Under the pieces are notes generated by a model, which worked only from the letters and a program-made list of their open reading frames with translations, was not told the origin of the DNA and ran no database searches. Shown here one piece after another: positions 54,876 to 64,000 of a stretch of 64,000 bases of DNA. Made by a program: the position numbers and the translations under genes. Within the stretch, counting starts at the first letter, position 1; the number at the start of each line of letters is the position of its first letter. Source of the stretch: Ceratorhiza oryzae-sativae. Lineage: Eukaryota > Basidiomycota > Agaricomycetes > Cantharellales > Ceratobasidiaceae. The stretch lies in contig JARWMV010000020.1 of NCBI GenBank assembly GCA_030998015.1, positions 1 to 64,000 of the forward strand. The letters run 5' to 3'.

Positions 54876-55453
54876 TACTGACTTGCATATTCCACCACCA
54901 GTTGGCTGTCCACATATCTCTGTACACTCTCTCTTTCTTCTCTGGCATTGTCCATACTCTTACTGGTGAATACACAAGGTCTTCTTTGAAGACCAGGTGG
55001 GTGATAATATCCTGGATCACCTCCTCCATCTTGCACATCATGAGGTACTGGACACTTGGGTTGTTCTTGTGAAGTACGTTTATTTTGTACAAGTGGAACG
55101 ATGGGCCATGTTGTAGCTGATCTGTGTTGCCATATAGTTTGCCTGTATTTGACCAGGGCACATTGCCAACATACTAAATCCCACTCTGGTGAGCACATGA
55201 GCTGGAGAGACAAATTGAACTGCTTACCAATATGCTTTGCAGATGTCAATTCTTATCCTTATCCAACATACTGCTCATCAAAAGTAGCTCTGCCATCTTG
55301 AAGTGGGCTGGGTTGCCCATACTGCCACTGGATCAAATATATGCTTCCAGATCAGCATCTGGGAGTTTGTTGTCAGAGATTGGTGCACTGGCCAACTTGA
55401 TATCAAAGTCAGTAGCTGGGTCAATCCATCCAGGGTCGGCAGGCATGTCAGGT
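54876..55453 (-). pseudogene. Plavaka transposase, N-terminal-proximal piece
   Basis: The minus-strand frame 54820-55161 contains KMEEVIQDIITHLVF and VYRDMWTANWWWNMQ, characteristic of the region before the catalytic core in Plavaka transposases. It is open to the TA at 54876, where the TA-flanked unit begins, and continues upstream (with damage) to the copia insertion at 55453. The next piece is at 61449. Confidence 0.8.
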
Positions 55454-55563
55454 TGTTGGAAGTGGGCAGTGGAGGTAGTGGAATAGGATACTATTCAATG
55501 TACAGAACGTAGTGCATATATGCAATATAAGACAATAAGACAAAAGATACAAAGGAGCAACAG

Positions 55564-56868
55564 TGTTATGAATCACTAACATTTTTCTATTATTTTAGTC
55601 TGCTCTGCCAACCTCAAGTGATGCCTCTGTAATTTTTCTTGAAATTAAATGAATTTGTATGCGTTTGAAATTGTACTATTTGTGTTTTATTAAATAGTAC
55701 AAAATCTCCTCTTTCCAACGCATATTTTATCGTGATTTTATCTTAAGAACTCAGAGAGATATAGAGGTTGCAATATTTCCTCTTATCAGGAGATATTGAT
55801 TACAACATCGCATCGCTCATATCTCGGCAACCGCTTACGCTATCAAAGCGATCTTATGCTCTATCGATAGCTAATCTTCGGCAGTATCTGCTGCCCGAAG
55901 ATCGTCGCGATCCACCGGATCCTCGCGCCGGAATGGCCCGAAGATCATTAGCATCTTACTGGACCATCAATCAAGATCTAATGACTCCAGTGAGTCAGGA
56001 GAGCTTCCCAAATTGATCCAGAAGCTTCTCTGACTCACTTTATGACTCACTGAGATGTAGCCTCCGTTCATTACATGTATATACTATGATAATATGATCT
56101 ACAAGCCAATAGCAGGTCTCAGATGCATCAATGCCTTCAATCCACACCCTGTCTTTACTCTTTTATCCTATACTGGGCTAGGGTGTACCCCAAGTATAGC
56201 AGTACCCTCTTTTGATGATCACACTGGCATGCATGCATCTATTTGGCTCTGGAATGCCCTCCTCAGGTTATAAAAGGACCTCCTCTGAGGCCCTTCCAGA
56301 CCACCCCTCCTCTACTCAACCCAGACCAGTTATTGGTTTCTTTTCTCTTTCTATTTCTCTTGTCTGTGTGTGATTTCTTATATAACTAGTACTGAGGAAT
56401 AAAGTACCATATTAGTTATATACTGTCTGATTCATTGTATCTTATATACAGAGATATATAAGGATACAATATTGCCTGATTGAGTGTGACATTAAGTACC
56501 AGCTATTAGAGGAAATCTAAGTACCTGTAGCTGAGGAAGTACACGCATTAGGCAGCCCACCATCTATCCTATAAGCTATCGCTTAAGTCTAGTATTAAGA
56601 TTAGTATCAGTTAGTCCAAGTGACTAGGGCTGAACTACATTTAAGATATCTAAGGGAACCTGACCATAGTAGTCTTGCTCTTTATACCTATAAATTAGTC
56701 AGTTTACACTGTGAAAGATTAAGACTACCTTGAGTGTTACTTGATTGCATTGCAACTACTTTGAGCCTTCTTACTCTAGTCTAAGAAGTATTGAGTATGA
56801 TTAGTGTATACTAACATATCTACATTTGCTTAAGCTCTAGATATTCAAGTGTACCCTGACCTGTAACA
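55564..56868 (+). repeat. Solo LTR of G family, target duplication AACAG
   Basis: A 1305-bp G LTR in plus orientation, flanked by AACAG (55559-55563 and 56869-56873), inserted in the copia 3' LTR. TATAAAAGG near 56270 and AATAAA near 56398 show the promoter and poly(A) signal in sense orientation. The 82-aa U3 frame is 55768-56016. Confidence 0.95.
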
Positions 56869-57137
56869 AACAGTGATAATAGTAACTAGGTAGATAAGAG
56901 ACAAAGCTATATGCAGTACAATAGTAACCAAGTCACAATTGTTTGTCCTTACAACACTCCCCCTCAAACATAAGACAAGGTCATCAAAGTAGAAAAGATA
57001 CAAGAGAAAACTGGAGCCAGGAGAGGCTTAGTAAAGCTGTCTGTGAGGTTATCAATGCCAGCAATGTGGGGCATTACAATCTCTTTGTTTTCAATATGTT
57101 CTCAAATAAAATGATGACAAATATCAATGTGTTTTGA

Positions 57138-58313
57138 TCAAATGTGAAATTGCAAGTCTTGAGCAAGGGTGATGGCAGAGCAAGAGTTGGTAAGCACTGG
57201 AGTAGTGTGTGTTTGCTCAAATCCAAGTTCGGCAAGAAAAGAGTGCAACCATAGCACACGTTGAATGCCATAAGACATAGCCATATATTCAGCTTCCATA
57301 GACAACAGCAACACAGTTGCTTGCTTCTTTGAACTCCAAGCAATTGGACCCGATGCAAGCAGAAAGACCATGCTGGAAACCAACCGGTGGTCAAGCACGT
57401 CAAGTCCCCAGTTGGTGTTGATGTAGCCAACTTTGGCTATCTTGCTGCCATCCGCTAGGCCATCATAGGTAATAGATTGGTCAGCTGTGCTGACAGTGTA
57501 GCGAACAATGTGCTTGAGCATGGTAATATGCTCAGGACCATAGCAGGTTGAAAACTGAGCTAAATGTTGGAAAGTGTATGTAATATCCAGTTGGGTACCT
57601 AAGGCAGTGTACATGAGTGTGCCTATTATTGTAGAGTACTTGTAGTCCAGTGATTCACCTGTATATTGGTCCAGTACTGTAGTACAAGACATGGGGGTAT
57701 TTATATTTTGGCAGTTTTCCATACCTGCATGTTTTGCAACTGACTTGATGTATGTGTCTTGTGAAAGCATGACAGTATGCTTGGATTGATTCCTTGTAAT
57801 TTGGAAACCCACAAAGTGGTTCAGCTTGCCTAAGTTGCACATGTCAAATAAGCCCATTAGCTCCCCCTTGACGTGCGCAGAGTACCCTTTAGAGGTAAAA
57901 ATGGCAACATTGTCAACATGGAAGGCTAGAATTGACAGCTTTTCACACTGTAGACAGTGATAGACACAAGAATCAGAAAATAAGCGCATATATCCAAGAG
58001 ATAGCAGCACTTTGTGCAAACAGCAGTTCCAGACTTGCCCAGATTGCTTCAGACCATATAGCATTTTGAGGAGTTGCAGCACCTTGGGCATGCCGTCACT
58101 AAAGCCAGGTATCTGCTCCATGTATATTTCTTCCTCTAACTTGCCATTTAGGTATGCTCCAACAACGTCTACCTGTGTCATATCCAAGTCTAGGATGGCA
58201 GCAATTGCACAAAGGCAGTGAAAAGTATCTAGTCATAGTACCAGTGCAAAGGTGAGGTGATAATCAATACCCTCCACTTGAGAGTATCCCTTGGCCACTA
58301 ACTGGGCCTTGTG
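57138..58313 (-). pseudogene. pol: Copia RT and RNase H
   Basis: The frame 57138-58187 (349 aa) has QVDVVGAYLNGKLEEEIYM, LYGLKQSGQVWN, the catalytic box changed to HVDN (YVDD expected), GTLMYTALGT, and RNase H with GYINTNWG (Asp expected at both Asn positions) and SSKKQATVLLLSMEAEYMA. The Asp-to-Asn changes are all G-to-A on the coding strand. The first RT strands lie upstream of the ORF start in 58188-58313 with a stop. Confidence 0.88.
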
Positions 58314-59826
58314 TCACATGACATTCCCATTAGCATTGTGTTTGTGATTCAGCACCCAGCCACACTTGATGGCTTTCTTCCCAGCTGGTAAGTCAACTAG
58401 TACAAACATTCCTGCAGCTTTCAGCTGAGCAACTTCAATTTTGGTTGCTTTGCACCATAACTCCTGGTCAACACCTTTCATTGCCACATGGTATGTAGGC
58501 TTGTTGTTTGGATCATCTGTAGTGGCCTCAAAAGCCAAATCCATAACAACAAGCAGGCTGTATGCATTGTCAAATGTTGCGTCCTTGCTAACAATGTGTG
58601 TGTAATCCTTGATTGTTTTGTTTGAGGCTTCACACTTCAAGCTATCACTAACATACAGCCCATAAGCATCAAAATGAGCATTCAGGTTCACGGTCTTGCT
58701 GTGTTTAGCAACTAGATCATACAGGACAGGCAGGAGGTTTCGTAGCAAGTGTTTGACTATATCAGGTAGGGACGGCAGTGCTGCAACCTTGGTAGGTGCG
58801 CTAGGGGTTTCTGGTGTCAATTTGACAATGACTGTCAGTTCTGCCTTTGCAGGAGCAGGTGCAGGCTCTGATTCAGCTTTGGACTCGGGTTTGGATTCTG
58901 GTTCTTCCTCCCCCTTGACAGGCACATGGGCAGTTGGCTTGTTGCTGTCTGGCTCTTTGGCTTGTGGTGTAGGTGGAAACTTCATGTTTCTAGACACCAG
59001 CACCATTTGCTGCTCATGGCTCCAATAGCACCAGGCTTTCCCACCAACATTGATACCAACAAAGGTACATTTGTATGATTTTGCATCCAATTTTGTATTC
59101 TTCCCACTCTGATCTAGGACCCAGCATGGTGACCCAAACTCACATAGAGTAGTGACATTAGGTTTTACACTGTACATAAGCTCATAGGGGGTCTTCTTTT
59201 CAACTAGAGAGCATGTATAGGTGTGGTTTTTGAGATAACAAGCATGGCAGAATGCTTCTACCCATAGGTATTTGGGGAGCTGGGCTGCAAGCCACATGGC
59301 ACACCCTTGATCCACTATGGTTTGGTTTAAGTGTTCAGCAATTCTGTTCTGGGCTGACAAGTGGGGGGTGGCAGTTTTGAAGGAGGTGCCCTGGGAGGCA
59401 ATATGGGCTAGTAGGGGCACATTCAGGTATTCTTGGCCATTATCGAATCACACTGTGCAGAGTTTTCGATTATGTAGGTTAGCTATAAAAGCTTTGTAGT
59501 CCTTGTATTGGTCTTGGACTTCAGTCTTGTCATGCATAAAATAGAGCATTGTGAATCATGTAGCTATGTCTGTGAATGAGATGTAGTACTTGTATCCTCT
59601 GATAGCAGCAACAAAGGCAGGTCCCCAGACATCCAAGACTGTAATATTGCCAACCTTCTCCACTTTGGTTTCAGACATGGCTGGGAAGGGGAGCAACCTT
59701 GTGCTTTCCTCACACGCAGGCCTCACAGAAATGTTCTTGTGGTGCCGATCCCTTCAGCTCCATCCCCTTGACCATTCCTTCCTTTGCCATCACTCAGAGC
59801 AACTCCATTGACATATGTCCCAATGC
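58314..59826 (-). pseudogene. pol: Copia integrase
   Basis: The N-terminal zinc region and catalytic core (59420-59826) contain several stops and frameshifts. The open frame 58314-59420 starts near the end of the core (RIAEHLNQTIVDQG, including the catalytic Glu), then WVEAFCHACYLKN, KTPYELMY, a chromatin-distal Glu/Lys/Pro-rich linker, and the beginning of RT (KWCVLNHKHNANG-like). Typical of copia integrase C-termini. Confidence 0.85.
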
Positions 59827-60330
59827 TCAATGCCACTTGTCCCATGTTTGCACTACCAGGGCGACTTCTTGTCTAGGCTCTACCAGGCATTTGACTTTGA
59901 GTCCAACCACATATAGGGAGCCTTCCCTGACATGTTGCTTGATTGCTTTCCTGATCTGCACCCCCTTAGAGATGCAGATTATCAATGCATTGCTGGATTT
60001 ATTGAATTTCATGCCTGCATCGGTCATCTGGCCCTTGGAGAGCAGATTGTGCGGTGCACTTGGCACATGGGCAACGTCTTTGAGGTGCAGCATTGTACAC
60101 TTGCCTTTAGATCCTAGTAATTCCACCACAACTTTGCCTCAACTGGCAATTTGGGCTTTGCCACCTATGCCACCAACCTGAGAGTTTGGTGTGGCAACAT
60201 AGTTTGAGAATAGTGTTTTGTCTGACACTACATGTGTCCACAATCCACTGTTGAGTAGCCATGCACTGGCAGGGATGGATCTGGTATAGGCCATGCACGC
60301 CATCTTGACAACTGCATGCAATTCATCACT
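59827..60330 (-). pseudogene. pol: Copia protease and pre-integrase region
   Basis: The frame near 60139-60321 reads LLNSGLWTHVVSDKTLFSNYV, in which the expected D-S-G of the aspartic protease is N-S-G. The frame 59827-60129 holds LKDVAHVPSAPHNLLSKGQ, the conserved strand before integrase. One frameshift separates the two. Inactive by loss of the catalytic Asp. Confidence 0.8.
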
Positions 60331-60379
60331 CTTGCCTTTGGCTCAGCCTCCATGTCATTGATGGTTTCTTCCAGGCTTG

Positions 60380-61176
60380 TATGCACCTCCCCCTTCAGCC
60401 CAGCACTCTGCAATCTTGTGGCCCTTCTTTTTACAGTTGTGGCACATGTTGCTGTCTTTGTTGCTTGAGCTCAAGCAATTAGAGGATGGCTTGGAGTACA
60501 TCATGACCTCCAATCTGGTCATGGCACCTTGTTTGTGTCATTCTTCATCCATCAGGCAAGCTAGTAAGTCAGACACATATGTATTGTGTTCTTCTGTCTT
60601 GGATTGATCTACGCACCAGGATATTGTACCTATAAACAATTGCCAACCAGCAGGCAGCAATCCAACAACTTGTAGCACATAATCAAGCTTGTTCAAGGTC
60701 TTGCCAAGGATGGTAAGTTCATCCATTGCAATGTGTAGTTTGCACATATGGTCTTCAAGCAACTGATTGTCATGCATAGCCATGCAATAGAAGTGATTTC
60801 AAGCAGATAGGAGACCCAGAAGGGACAATGATTTATAGAGTGAGTTGAGGTGGTCCCAGCACTCCTTAGAAGATTTGAATCAGACAAGTTGGATGGAGAT
60901 AGCATCAGAGCAGTGTAAATGAATTGCGCTAAGTGCTTTTCGATCACTCAACACCCATTTTGTGTCACTTGATCCTGGGTTGGGTTTTGTTCCATCAACA
61001 TAGTCATATAGGCTGCAGTCAACCAGAATATCAACCATTTGCATACGCCAGATGATATAATTGTCTTGGCTGGTGAGTTTGTTGATTTTGTACATGCCAG
61101 ACCTGACTGATAGCAAGATTTTGGGGGTCTCAGAGCTAGCAGGGGGTGGCAACATCATAGTATTGGATGGAGACAT
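60380..61176 (-). pseudogene. gag: Copia Gag with CCHC knuckle
   Basis: ATG at 61176; LTSQDNYIIWRMQMVDIL is the N-terminal Gag motif of copia elements. A break near 60790-60880 separates it from LEDHMCKLHIAMDELTILG and LLPAGWQLFI. The zinc knuckle CHNCKKKGHKIAEC is near 60410-60450. Stops and frameshifts make it non-functional. Confidence 0.82.
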
Positions 61177-61237
61177 GGTAAGGCAGCAATGCGATAGATA
61201 AAGTGGATAATTGGTATTTCAGCTCGTAAGTTATAGT

Positions 61238-61255
61238 CTGCCAGGGCTCATAACC
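61238..61255 (-). promoter_or_regulatory. Copia primer-binding site, half-tRNA(iMet) type
   Basis: Directly inside the 5' LTR the sense strand reads GGTTATGAGCCCTGGCAG. Its complement contains GGGCTCATAACC, the anticodon-loop region of initiator tRNA-Met with CAU anticodon, not the 3' CCA end. Use of a cleaved initiator tRNA half is established for Drosophila copia and several Ty1/copia elements. Confidence 0.7.
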
Positions 61256-61448
61256 TGTTGGAAGCAGGCAGTGGAGGTAGTGGAATAGGATACTATTTGA
61301 TGTACAGAATGTAGCGCATATATGCAATATAAGACAATAAGACAAAAGATACAAAGGATCAACAGTGATAATAGTAACTAGGTAGATAAGAGACAAAGCT
61401 ATATGCAGTACAATAGTAACTGAGTCACAATTGTTTGTCCTTACAACA
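61256..61448 (-). repeat. Copia 5' LTR (193 bp)
   Basis: TGTTGGAAGC to CTTACAACA on plus; identical in length and nearly identical in sequence to the split 3' LTR (55454-55563 + 56874-56956). Confidence 0.93.
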
Positions 61449-62103
61449 CAGGTTGTGAAGAACTAATGGTCACGCCTTGTGTGTTGTTGGGTGGCAATGA
61501 TGCCTCAGCTTCTGCTGGTCTTTGGGGATCAATTGGTGAGGGGGCTGGAATCAGCTTGGCAACTGAAGGACATGGAGGTTGCATGCATTTGGCATCAGAA
61601 GTATTGATGAACACAGTGTGTGATCTCAGGTGTTTTGCTGGGTGTTCTGGCTCCACCAGCAACATTGCCACCTGTGGTTGGTGTTTTGGATGCAGGGCAA
61701 TTGGCTCACCATTCGCACACACCTCTGTGTGCTCCTGCATTGAATCTTCCAGCTCTCTGGCCTTGGCTTCCTGACAAGGATGCCATTTGCTCACATGCTG
61801 GCTTTGGGCTGCCTTGTTTGGCAGCATCTTTGGGCAATAGAAGCAGCAAGAGGGGTAAGTTGTAGCTACTTGAATGGGGTTGTGTGCTGAAGACATGGCT
61901 GAATTGGTGTTTGCAGATGTTTTGTTGTGTTGCATTGGAACAAGCCTAAGAGGTTTATACAAGAGAGGGGCAACATGATGAAGATTCAAATGAATTAGAG
62001 AGTTATGTTCAGACATGTCAAGGGAGAACAGAATGGCTAAGGTAAAAATTGGTGTATTTGCAAATACTTGCACAAAACTGACTTGTTCATCTTGCAGATC
62101 CAT
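61449..62103 (-). pseudogene. Plavaka transposase, N-terminal piece with C2H2-like finger
   Basis: The minus-strand ORF starts at 62103 and is open to the copia insertion. It contains CCFYCPKMLPNKAAQSQHVSKWHPC, a C2H2/C-type finger in the position usual for Plavaka N-termini, followed by a Pro-rich acidic linker. The four Plavaka pieces sum to ~3.3 kb of coding sequence, a normal length for this family. The first ~40 residues may precede the true start. Confidence 0.65.
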
Positions 62104-63127
62104 GACTTGTGTGCTCTCTAATATATTCTATTCTTCTCTTTCTGCTGTGCTTGTAAGATCAAATTCTAAATCACTTGCAGCCAATTCCAACATTGCCCAC
62201 ATACAACCAACCTTTTTCAGCTCCCCAAATCCTGTAATGTGCTGAGGTGGATTCAAACACAACAACCCCATTGGCAAATCCTCAACCCACCCAATCAAAC
62301 TGCTTTTGGTGTACAACCCCATTTTCAACCATTGACAAGTTGACTGTAATGGACTGGTCTGTGGCTGCTGTTCCCTTTTGTCCCAAGGCAATTTTGAGCT
62401 CCCTGATGAACCCTCACTGCCCATTGAGTTGGGACATCCAGACATGGTGGCTTTGTCCATTCTCAAGCTGCACTTGGTGAGCTCCACTTCATCATGACAG
62501 TCTTGACTGGCTTTTCTTTTTGCCTACAACATATTGCATCCTACTGCAGGTAAATTAAATCATTTAAACCCTGACTTGTAGATTGCTGATGCTTGGATTT
62601 CCACTCCAGCTCCTTGCTGTGGCTGAACTGGCATGCTGACGCTCTACCCTGCACATCGACCATAGACGATCACCAGCTACTGTTTGGTCCCCCTGTCTTG
62701 TTCTGTCAGCAGACTTGTCCAGGCCAACAAATACCCCAATCAAATTCTCAACCCAGTATGGTGAGTGCCTGATGTCAATGGTGACCTGACATAGACTAAT
62801 ATTTCATATATCTGATTTTTGCTTGACAGTTCTGTTGTTGGTACAAGCATCAGGTGCTTTGTGACCCCATTATGCACTGTCTTATCATTGTATGCCCCCC
62901 TACATTCCCCAAGTATGCACCAATCTTATTGTCTTGATTATGTATATAAGGCATGTGTTTTGCTACTGAATACATTGCTCTTGTGTTGACTTTCAACAAG
63001 TTCTGCCAATTTTTGCTCATCGCCCATTTAACTCCACTCCACCATTACTCATCATGACCAGCAAGAATTCAAATTTGCTGGTTTTAGGTTGGAATGGCGT
63101 CTCTTGCATAACATTGCTTGATGCCCA
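62104..63127. other. No supported gene; 5' flank of Plavaka
   Basis: A 119-aa minus-strand frame (62128-62487) has no recognisable domain. A TATATAAGG motif near 62943 on plus could be a promoter or old LTR fragment. Nothing else is recognised. Confidence 0.4.
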
Positions 63128-63313
63128 CTCGGCCAATCCCCGAAAATCTAGTTAGCACGTGATAATGCCCCGCTGTCTAAGTATGTTTCTGAGCACTAAC
63201 CAGAGGCTGATAGCACCGGTAGCCGTGCTACTTCGGATCTAGCAAGTGCTGAGAAGCATACTTAGACCTGTGGAGCTAGTATATGCTAGCTAAATTTTCG
63301 GGGTTTGGCTGAG
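63128..63313. mobile_element. Small fold-back MITE-like element
   Basis: Imperfect inverted repeats run from CTCGGCCAATCCCCGAAAAT on the left to the inverse on the right (ATTTTCGGGGTTTGGCTGAG). Internal arms share GTCTAAGTATG and GAGCACT. Length ~186 bp, no coding capacity. No clear target duplication was found. Confidence 0.6.
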
Positions 63314-63804
63314 CAGTTGTAGACCCTAAATCCACACCACATCAATTGTCACTCCATCTCACAGTATGAACCTCATCCATGACATGCACTCTGACAGCAC
63401 CCTCAAGCATATGCACCTGCTATTTTCCCGTGCTCATCTTCACCTGCTCCAGTTGTCTGTGTAAGATTTGTGTCAGACCCTGAAGGCATAAGCACCAATT
63501 GACTGCCTCACACTCATCCACTTTCGGCCACGACCACCCCAACTTAAACTGGTATTGTTTGCCTCCTAGATCCTGCTCTTGCTGCCCTTTTCTCTCCTCC
63601 TAGACCCTAGATGCCACTGACCAAAGCCACGGACAACGATATTTCGATTAGGACACCCATGGTTGACTTAGACAATTCAATGCTCACTGGAGTATTGATT
63701 GGATCAGTATCATTCAAGATATTTAAACCCCCCTCTCTACGCCCTAACTTCCTCATCCCCAGCGATTCTAGTGCCTCATTCCCCCACATTGTCCTTTCTT
63801 TCAT
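63314..63804. other. Probable 5' flank of the gene at 63805
   Basis: Pyrimidine-rich stretches occur before 63600. A 65-aa plus-strand frame (63611-63808) ends at the downstream ATG and may be an upstream ORF or chance. No repeat family seen elsewhere in the window is present. Confidence 0.3.
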
Positions 63805-64000
63805 ATGACTTCAAGTTGTCTCCAATCCCTCCGTGATCTCATCGCTCAGGACGCAGCTGCTGCCGATGTCAAACTACCTGCTGCCTCACCCGAACCAACA
63901 ACTGAAAAGGTACGTTTGTCAATATGTTAACTCTTTCCTCAGGGTCTAACATCATACGTGTTACTCAGGGCACTCGCTGTGGCAAAGCACCCCTTGACAC
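63805..64000 (+). CDS. Putative host gene, 5' end with intron (runs off right edge)
   Basis: ATG 63805 starts an open exon of 35 codons (MTSSCLQSLRDLIAQD, then Ala-rich) ending at AAG, followed by GTACGT at 63910. A 59-bp intron ends at TTACTCAG (63968) with CTAAC 20-25 bases upstream as branch point. Exon 2 continues GTRCGKAPL and leaves the window. An alternative acceptor at CCTCAG (63942) is also open. The product is not recognised; a retroelement Gag start is an alternative. Confidence 0.4.

Larger units (their letters stand above)
55454..61448 (-). mobile_element. Ty1/copia element, complete but decayed, target duplication CAGGT
   Basis: 193-bp LTRs at 61256-61448 (5') and 55454-55563 + 56874-56956 (3', split by a G solo LTR). 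CAGGT flanks the element (55449-55453, 61449-61453). Length without the solo LTR is ~4.7 kb. Domain order gag, protease, integrase, RT, RNase H is the copia order. Confidence 0.93.

Overview
The window looks like repeat-rich heterochromatin from a filamentous basidiomycete, probably an Agaricomycete. The evidence is a Plavaka-type transposase, several chromodomain Ty3/gypsy elements, short introns of about 50-60 bp, and strong C-to-T/G-to-A decay at CpG sites. No bacterial or organellar features are visible. I cannot name the species. Nearly all 64 kb is nested transposable elements; the only plausible host gene starts at 63805 and runs off the right edge.

Layout. A Plavaka transposase gene (minus strand) is the base layer and now lies in four pieces between 62.1 and 28.1 kb. 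Into it went: (1) a tandem array of two 'R' gypsy elements, R-A (8.2-15.8 kb) and R-B (16.5-27.5 kb), sharing one LTR; (2) an 'S' LTR (28.9-29.3 kb); (3) a TA-flanked unit with ~350-bp inverted arms (30533-54875) holding hAT transposase remnants; (4) a Ty1/copia element (55454-61448, TSD CAGGT). The TA-flanked unit was in turn hit by another S LTR (33299-33818), a complete R element R-C (36213-52727, TSD TCACT) and a 738-bp fold-back element (53784-54521). R-C carries a complete Tf1-like 'T' gypsy element (44156-51098). R-A is split by a 'G' gypsy element on the minus strand, which itself carries a solo R LTR (1434-2215, TSD CTTCA) and another T element running off the left edge. Three solo G LTRs lie in R-B (two) and in the copia LTR (one).

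Most interesting system. All three R copies carry, downstream of the gag-pol-chromodomain genes, the same ~3.25-kb module: orfX (+), a spliced orfY (-), an intergenic region with tandem repeats and a small hairpin, and a CRESS-DNA-virus-like rep gene (+) with HUH endonuclease and superfamily 3 helicase motifs. Size, divergent gene layout and repeat-bearing intergenic region resemble a whole geminivirus/genomovirus-like replicon captured by an LTR retrotransposon. The R LTRs also carry tandem modules with hairpins having 9-nt loops, and a tRNA-like structure lies just before the polypurine tract. No copy has an intact rep here: R-C's is split by T; R-A and R-B are decayed.

Other noteworthy points are the self-priming signature of the T element, a half-tRNA(iMet) primer site in the copia element, a collagen-like Gag in G, and mutual nesting of R and G, which implies overlapping periods of activity.
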